Below, piece by piece: positions 6,415 to 9,495 of a stretch of DNA of 9,495 nt. The DNA is taken from assembly GCA_029240955.1 (NCBI GenBank), contig JARDZH010000035.1:1-9495 (forward strand). Reading direction: 5' to 3'. The position numbers and the translations under genes are program-made. Each line of letters opens with the position of its first letter. Position 1 is the first letter of the stretch. This DNA comes from Pseudomonas sp. Its GTDB lineage: Bacteria; Pseudomonadota; Gammaproteobacteria; Pseudomonadales; Pseudomonadaceae. The notes under the pieces are model-generated. The model did not search any database. It was not told the DNA's origin and was given only the letters and a program-made list of their open reading frames with translations.

Positions 6415-6789
6415 ATGAGCACGGGCAACACTCCATCCCATACCGCCAAGCTGGACCGCATCCTGGCCGATGCCCAGCGTGACCGCGAAATGGGTTATCG
6501 CGACAAAGCGCTGCGCATGTACCCGCATGTCTGCGGCCGCTGCGCCCGCGAGTTCTCCGGCAAACGCCTGAGCGAACTGACCGTGCACCACCGCGACCAC
6601 AACCACGACAACAACCCTCAGGACGGTTCGAACTGGGAATTGTTGTGTCTGTATTGCCATGACAATGAGCACTCGCGGTATACGGATCAGCAGTATTTCT
6701 CCGACAGCTCGTTGAGTTCGCCCAAGGCTGCGAAGGCCACGCACAATCCGTTTGCGGCGTTGGCGGGGTTGATGAAGAAGGATGAATAA
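6415..6789 (+). CDS. yajD: HNH nuclease-family protein YajD
   Basis: This 124-residue protein matches E. coli YajD (about 115 aa) along most of its length. A short N-terminal helix leads to GYRDKALRMYPHVCGRC, then LTVHHRDHNHDNNP, then GSNWELLCLYCHDNEH. Cys40/Cys43 and Cys78/Cys81 form a likely structural zinc site. His58-His59, Asn73 and His82 or His86 make up the HNH beta-beta-alpha-metal motif. The family is predicted to be a metal-dependent nuclease, but neither activity nor substrate is established to my knowledge. The C-terminal NPFAALAGLMKKDE also matches E. coli. The start is supported by AGGTGA six bases or so upstream of the ATG. There is no adjacent methylase or specificity gene to suggest a restriction system. 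Confidence 0.93.
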   Translation: MSTGNTPSHTAKLDRILADAQRDREMGYRDKALRMYPHVCGRCAREFSGKRLSELTVHHRDHNHDNNPQDGSNWELLCLYCHDNEHSRYTDQQYFSDSSLSSPKAAKATHNPFAALAGLMKKDE

Positions 6790-6839
6790 AACTCGCGGCT
6801 GCGTGTACGCCTGCATCATCTGTATTGCCTGACATTACG

Positions 6840-6901
6840 TATCGCCAGCAAGCTGGCTCCCACGGGCGCAATTGCTATGTAGGAGCTAGCTCGCTAGCGA
6901 T
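6840..6901. repeat. REP doublet (REPIN-like), inverted pair
   Basis: Two Pseudomonas REP sequences face each other: ATCGCCAGCAAGCTGGCTCC (from 6841, minus orientation) and GTAGGAGCTAGCTCGCTAGC (from 6879, plus orientation). Compared in the same orientation they agree at 19 of 24 positions. Each forms its own perfect 6-bp hairpin: GCCAGC/GCTGGC (6844-6857) and GCTAGC/GCTAGC (6885-6898). Together they can fold into one long imperfect hairpin. Such doublets are non-autonomous elements mobilised in trans by a RAYT transposase, which is not encoded in this window. Confidence 0.85.
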
Positions 6902-6903
6902 CT

Positions 6904-6950
6904 GGCGCGAAGCGGCAGCAACGTTGCAAGCCGCGAGCTCGCGACGAGGC
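6904..6950. repeat. Degenerate REP-like remnant
   Basis: GGCGCGAAGCGG (6904-6915) and a perfect 12-bp palindrome CGCGAGCTCGCG (6932-6943) followed by ACGAGGC resemble REP tails. AGCTCGCGACG (6936-6946) recurs exactly at 9297-9307 in the second repeat region. This is probably a decayed copy next to the doublet; it is less certain than the doublet itself. Confidence 0.5.
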
Positions 6951-7006
6951 CTGGACAGTCCACACCTGTGTCAAAGCCCACCACCGCGCTCGCCGCCAAC
7001 CTGCCG

Positions 7007-7012
7007 TATAAT
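7007..7012 (+). promoter_or_regulatory. Consensus -10 box upstream of the methyltransferase
   Basis: A perfect TATAAT lies 30 nt before the GTG at 7043, which would put the transcription start near 7019 and leave a leader of about 24 nt. No -35 hexamer is recognisable at the right distance. Its position inside the longer open frame from 6968 argues that translation begins at 7043, not 6968. Confidence 0.45.
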
Positions 7013-7042
7013 CCGCCGTTTCACCTTCAGAGCACCCTCCCC

Positions 7043-7543
7043 GTGGCAAACAAACGTTACGCCTGCATCGGCCTGTACAACCCAAAATCACCCGAAAACG
7101 TAGGCTCGGTGATGCGCGCGGCGGGTTGCTATGGTGCGGCGTCGGTCTTCTACACCGGCAAGCGCTACGAGCGGGCGCGCGACTTCATCACCGACACCAA
7201 GAAGATCCACCAGGACATCCCGCTGATCGGCATCGAAGACCTCAAAAGCATTCTGCCGCTGGGCTGCATTCCGGTTGCTGTGGAGCTGGTCGAAGGCGCC
7301 CGGTCGCTACCCGAATACACGCACCCGGACCGCGCGCTCTACATCTTCGGCCCTGAAGACGGCTCGCTCGACAAAGACATTCGCGACTGGTGCGAAGACG
7401 TGGTGTACATCCCCACCGAAGGCTGCATGAATCTGGCCGCGACCGTGAACGTCGTGCTTTACGATCGTATGGCGAAGGGCAACAACACGCGCTCCGGTCC
7501 GCAGTTCGGCCGTGAGCGGACGGAGCCTTCCAGCGACCGCTGA
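7043..7543 (+). CDS. TrmH/SpoU (SPOUT) family RNA methyltransferase
   Basis: This is an S-adenosylmethionine-dependent RNA 2'-O-methyltransferase of the trefoil-knot SPOUT class, 166 residues from the GTG start (VANKRYACIGLYNPKS). Motif 1 is NPKSPENVGSVMRAA (13-27), with the catalytic-type Asn19 and Arg25. Motif 2 is YIFGPEDGSLD (100-110). Motif 3 is IPTEGCMNLAATVNVVLYDR (123-142), which forms the knot and AdoMet pocket. It is a short knot-only enzyme with no N-terminal RNA-binding domain, as in TrmL-like proteins, so a tRNA substrate is plausible, but the position methylated cannot be read from sequence. An in-frame GTG at 6968 would add 25 residues, but these lack family similarity and overlap a TATAAT box, so I prefer 7043. 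Confidence 0.88.
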   Translation: MANKRYACIGLYNPKSPENVGSVMRAAGCYGAASVFYTGKRYERARDFITDTKKIHQDIPLIGIEDLKSILPLGCIPVAVELVEGARSLPEYTHPDRALYIFGPEDGSLDKDIRDWCEDVVYIPTEGCMNLAATVNVVLYDRMAKGNNTRSGPQFGRERTEPSSDR

Positions 7544-7620
7544 TTTGAAAGCATTGAACAGTTTCGCCGATGAGCAGTCAGTTTCTCTGGAACCGAACCC
7601 TCATTTCACGGAGAGCCATC

Positions 7621-8001
7621 ATGGGCGATACCCCAATCATCGAGCGCATCGACACCCCTCACACCCTGCACGCACAACCACCACAGAACGTTCACGGCTG
7701 GGAGCGCATCGGCTCTCTGGCGGGTGGCGTGCTGATGATGGGCAAAGGCCTGCGTCGGGGTGGCATCGTTGGTCTGGTGCAACTGGCAATCGGCGGCGCG
7801 GCACTGGCTCGCGGCATTACCGGGCACTGCTCGGCCAAATCCAAACTGGAACAAGGCCGTAGCAATCTGCGCGCTGTACGCACCGACATCGAACGCGCCG
7901 GCGCCGAGCTGAGCCAGCTGAAAGACGACGCTGTGTCGGCTGCCCGCACTTCGGTCAGCAACGGCATCGATTCGCTCAAAGACCCGAAGCCCGGTCTGTA
8001 A
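7621..8001 (+). CDS. DUF2892/YgaP-like small membrane protein
   Basis: The start is set at 7621 because GGAG (7610-7613) sits 7 nt before that ATG; the open frame continues upstream to 7570 without coding support. The 126-residue product has a polar N-terminus. A hydrophobic glycine-rich hairpin follows at about residues 29-66 (GSLAGGVLMMGKGL then GGIVGLVQLAIGGAAL) and ends in TGHC at 67-70. That pattern matches the two-helix transmembrane domain of YgaP/DUF2892 proteins; family members usually have Cys-Pro there, here Cys-Ser. The C-terminal residues 71-120 are charged and helical, possibly coiled coil (ERAGAELSQLKDDAVSAART). Role unknown. It lies 77 nt after the methyltransferase gene and is tail-to-tail with ycgN with only 5 nt between stops. 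Confidence 0.8.
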   Translation: MGDTPIIERIDTPHTLHAQPPQNVHGWERIGSLAGGVLMMGKGLRRGGIVGLVQLAIGGAALARGITGHCSAKSKLEQGRSNLRAVRTDIERAGAELSQLKDDAVSAARTSVSNGIDSLKDPKPGL

Positions 8002-8006
8002 GCTGA

Positions 8007-8456
8007 TCAGCCTGCGCGGAAGATCAGATGATCCTCCCAGTCGTCTTCGGCCACGCTGTTCTCGCTGAGCATGCGGCCTGACTGGGAGATGCGCTCGTGG
8101 TGCACCGCGTCGCGGTCACCACATACCAGATGGTGCCAGAGCGGCAGGTCCTTGCCCTCGCTGACCAATCGATAACCGCAGGTCGGTGGCAGCCACTTGA
8201 ACTGGTCCGCCTGACCCGGCGTGAGCTGGATGCAATCGGGCACCGAGGCCCGACGATTGCTGTAGTCGGAACACTGGCACGACTTCAAATCCAGTAACGT
8301 GCAGGCAATTCGCGTGTAGTAGACGCTGTTGTCCTCTTCGTCCTCGAGCTTTTGCAGACAGCACAATCCGCAGCCGTCGCACAGCGACTCCCATTCATTC
8401 TGATCGAGCTGGTCGAGTGTTTTGCGTATCCAGAAGGGTTCAACTTTAGCGGCCAT
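8007..8456 (-). CDS. ycgN: YcgN (UPF0260) cysteine-cluster protein
   Basis: This 149-residue protein matches E. coli YcgN over nearly its whole length: [20 protein letters not shown], then CxxCxxCC at Cys26, Cys29, Cys32 and Cys33, then later cysteines at 52, 60, 62, 75 and 93. LPPTCGYRL and [11 protein letters not shown] also match. The CxxCxxCC family is presumed to bind zinc or an iron-sulfur centre; the biochemical function is not established. The ATG at 8456 gives the expected N-terminus even though no ribosome binding site is evident upstream (ACCCTTGCCCGAACC). It is transcribed divergently from the nitroreductase gene and convergently with the DUF2892 gene. Confidence 0.93.
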   Translation of the reverse strand: MAAKVEPFWIRKTLDQLDQNEWESLCDGCGLCCLQKLEDEEDNSVYYTRIACTLLDLKSCQCSDYSNRRASVPDCIQLTPGQADQFKWLPPTCGYRLVSEGKDLPLWHHLVCGDRDAVHHERISQSGRMLSENSVAEDDWEDHLIFRAG

Positions 8457-8492
8457 GGTTCGGGCAAGGGTATCGGTGGTGAAAAGGCCGCC

Positions 8493-8521
8493 AGTCTAGT
8501 GCTACGCGCGCGGTCGGCCAA
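8493..8521 (-). promoter_or_regulatory. Candidate sigma-70 promoter for ycgN
   Basis: On the minus strand, TTGGCC (complement of 8516-8521) and TAGACT (complement of 8493-8498) are separated by exactly 17 nt. Each hexamer matches 4 of 6 consensus bases. Transcription would start near 8486, giving a leader of about 30 nt to the ycgN ATG. Confidence 0.4.
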
Positions 8522-8654
8522 GCACTTGCGACTGCCGGTAGCTCGCACTTGTCAGCATGAAGGCAAAACAGTAGCGTTAGACCGCTTCAGTCGATGCCTG
8601 CCGACCACGGCCCATCCCGCAAAGCCCCCCCCTACTCTTTTCGACAGGATTTTC
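8522..8654 (+). promoter_or_regulatory. Upstream region of the nitroreductase gene
   Basis: No gene is supported here, although the downstream frame is open back to 8352. TTGTCA (8549-8554) is a good -35 match, but the hexamer 17 nt later (TAGCGT, 8572-8577) matches only 3 of 6. A run of eight C (8625-8632) precedes CTACTCTTTT, and AGGA (8646-8649) is the ribosome binding site for the ATG at 8655. Confidence 0.35.
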
Positions 8655-9248
8655 ATGAGCATCAATCCTCGCATCGCAGATCACGCCATCGACCCGCAAT
8701 TCACCGAGCGCTGGTCGCCACGCGCCTTCGCTGACGCACCGATCTCGCAAGCCGCTCTGCTGAGCTTCTTCGAAGCCGCACGCTGGGCACCTTCGGCCTA
8801 CAACTCGCAACCGTGGCGTTTTCTGTACGCGCGTCGCGATACGCCGAACTGGGAGCGCTATCTGGGCCTGCTGAATGAGTTCAACCGCAACTGGGCGCAG
8901 CACGCTTCGGCGCTGGTGGTCATTGTGTCCAAGACCACCTTCACCGCACCTGGCGCAACCGAAGAAAGCCCGGCGTTGTGGCACACCTTCGACACCGGCT
9001 CGGCCTGGGCGTATCTGGCCTTGCAGGCAAGCCTGAGCGGCTGGCACTCCCACGGCATGGCAGGTTTCGATCAGGAATTGACTCGCAGCGAGCTGAACAT
9101 CCCGGAGGATTACGCCATCCACGCCGTCGTTGCGATCGGCAAACTGGGCGACAAATCGAGCCTGCCGGAATACCTGCAAGGCCGCGAAGCGCCAAGCCCG
9201 CGCCGCCCGGTCACGGAGCTGGCGGCCGAGGGCAGCTTCACCTTGTAA
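8655..9248 (+). CDS. Nitroreductase-family flavoprotein
   Basis: I choose ATG 8655, giving 197 residues, because AGGA lies 5 nt upstream and MSINPRIADHAIDPQF is a typical family N-terminus; the frame upstream is non-coding and overlaps ycgN. FMN-binding signatures are visible: ERWSPRAF (18-25), with the Arg/Ser/Arg that usually grip the flavin phosphate, and RWAPSAYNSQPWRF (43-56). A dimer-interface helix WAYLALQASLSGWHSHGMAGF (118-138) follows, then VVAIGKLG near the C-terminus. Members use NAD(P)H and FMN to reduce nitroaromatics, quinones or other electrophiles; the physiological substrate cannot be read here. It is divergent from ycgN, and downstream lies a REP-like region, so it is probably monocistronic. 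Confidence 0.88.
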   Translation: MSINPRIADHAIDPQFTERWSPRAFADAPISQAALLSFFEAARWAPSAYNSQPWRFLYARRDTPNWERYLGLLNEFNRNWAQHASALVVIVSKTTFTAPGATEESPALWHTFDTGSAWAYLALQASLSGWHSHGMAGFDQELTRSELNIPEDYAIHAVVAIGKLGDKSSLPEYLQGREAPSPRRPVTELAAEGSFTL

Positions 9249-9281
9249 GCGGCACGCGGGTATCGCGAAGGCTGCACTCCC

Positions 9282-9322
9282 CGTGGGAGGGAGCGCAGCT
9301 CGCGACGCGATTGACGCAGAAC
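9282..9322 (+). repeat. REP-like sequence
   Basis: GTGGGAGGGAGCGCAGCTCG (from 9282) then CGACGCG is a divergent REP of the GTGGGAGC type in plus orientation. It shares AGCTCGCGACG (9297-9307) with the remnant at 6936-6946. It faces the palindrome at 9326-9382, giving an inverted arrangement like that at 6840-6901. Confidence 0.6.
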
Positions 9323-9325
9323 GGC

Positions 9326-9382
9326 AGGACGACCGCGTTGCGCCTGTCGCGGGCAACGCGGAGCGCCGCCCCGGTCGGTCCT
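9326..9382. repeat. REP-like imperfect palindrome at a gene 3' end
   Basis: AGGACGACC (9326-9334) pairs with GGTCGGTCCT (9373-9382) with one bulged base. Inside, CCGCGTTGC (9333-9341) and GCAACGCGG (9353-9361) form a perfect 9-bp inverted repeat with an 11-nt spacer. Read on the minus strand it begins GTAGGACCGACCGG, a REP-type head. Its edge overlaps the stop codon of the minus-strand gene (9381-9383). Confidence 0.7.
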
Positions 9383-9495
9383 ACAGCGGGTGTGATGGCT
9401 GCGCTCGCGCCGTCAGTAAAGCCAGCAAAGCAGCCACCAGTAACACTGCCGCGCTGGCAAAGAAAGTCATCCGATAGCCACCCCCGTCGAACAGC
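9381..9495 (-). CDS. C-terminal end of a membrane transporter, probably MFS (truncated by window edge)
   Basis: On the minus strand from 9494 the frame reads LFDGGGYRMTFFASAAVL, then LVAALLALL, then a short polar tail TARAQPSHPL and TAG at 9383-9381: 37 residues. A Gly-rich loop followed by one hydrophobic helix of about 18-20 residues and a short tail is what the twelfth transmembrane helix of a major facilitator superfamily transporter looks like. The rest of the gene lies beyond the window, so the family is an inference from one helix. It converges on the nitroreductase gene across the REP-like region. Confidence 0.6.
   Translation of the reverse strand, partial: LFDGGGYRMTFFASAAVLLVAALLALLTARAQPSHPL

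Noticed and set aside
5873..6789. CNB protein plus HNH protein as a cyclic-nucleotide-triggered anti-phage system
   Set aside because: It superficially resembles a sensor-effector pair. But there is no cyclase gene, YajD is a widespread conserved protein in E. coli and Pseudomonas, and the flanks are housekeeping genes rather than a defence island. Kept only as a weak partner hypothesis.
5813..6871. A 352-residue open frame on the minus strand
   Set aside because: It runs antisense through the CNB and yajD genes and into the REP doublet. Its composition (His, Arg, Cys, Ser rich) looks like a frame artefact.
6840..6950. Possible CRISPR array or tRNA from repeated short palindromes
   Set aside because: There are only two or three copies in inverted orientation with no regular spacers, and no cloverleaf. 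REP elements explain the pattern.
8352..8654. N-terminal extension of the nitroreductase frame
   Set aside because: The extra 101 residues overlap the ycgN coding region on the other strand and the promoter area; the start at 8655 has a ribosome binding site and the normal family N-terminus.

Overview
The window looks like core chromosome of a fluorescent or plant-associated Pseudomonas. The coding DNA is GC-rich (a sampled 60-base line of ptrB, 4741-4800, is 39/60 G+C). The proteins closely resemble gammaproteobacterial families (PtrB, YafJ, YajD, YcgN), and the gaps carry Pseudomonas-style REP palindromes (GTAGGAGC / GTGGGAGC type). The genus is an inference from protein and repeat style; no rRNA or tRNA marker is present.

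Layout. Positions 1-744 (+) hold the 3' two thirds or so of a CoxE-like VWA-domain protein. After a 184-nt gap with several small palindromes comes a WbqC-family gene (929-1645, +) that is visibly more AT-rich than its surroundings. It converges, across a strong hairpin, on a minus-strand group read leftwards: a conserved membrane protein (3585-3109), a YafJ-like class II glutamine amidotransferase (3036-2254) and a DUF2937-like membrane protein (2208-1684). A 133-nt divergent region separates that group from ptrB, oligopeptidase B (3719-5791, +), which ends at hairpin terminators. Next on the plus strand are a stand-alone cyclic-nucleotide-binding protein (5873-6349) and a YajD-like HNH protein (6415-6789). 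A REP doublet (6840-6901) precedes a SPOUT/TrmH-family RNA methyltransferase (7043-7543) and a small DUF2892/YgaP-like membrane protein (7621-8001). The latter is tail-to-tail with ycgN (8456-8007, -), only 5 nt apart. Divergent from ycgN is a nitroreductase-family flavoprotein (8655-9248, +). The window ends with REP-like palindromes and the last 37 residues of a minus-strand membrane protein, probably an MFS transporter.

How the genes fit together. Mostly they do not form one pathway: this is housekeeping and accessory-core content in short transcription units. The likely units are the three minus-strand genes 3585-1684 (gaps 72 and 45 nt), the ptrB unit, and the CNB-yajD pair (gap 65 nt). 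I found no CRISPR array, insertion sequence, prophage, tRNA, toxin-antitoxin pair or defence island, and no convincing new multi-gene system. The points most worth a second look are the compositionally distinct orphan wbqC gene with an unusual start region, the covarying REP doublet, the REP-like palindrome that supplies the stop codon of the terminal gene, and the CNB protein with no output domain.
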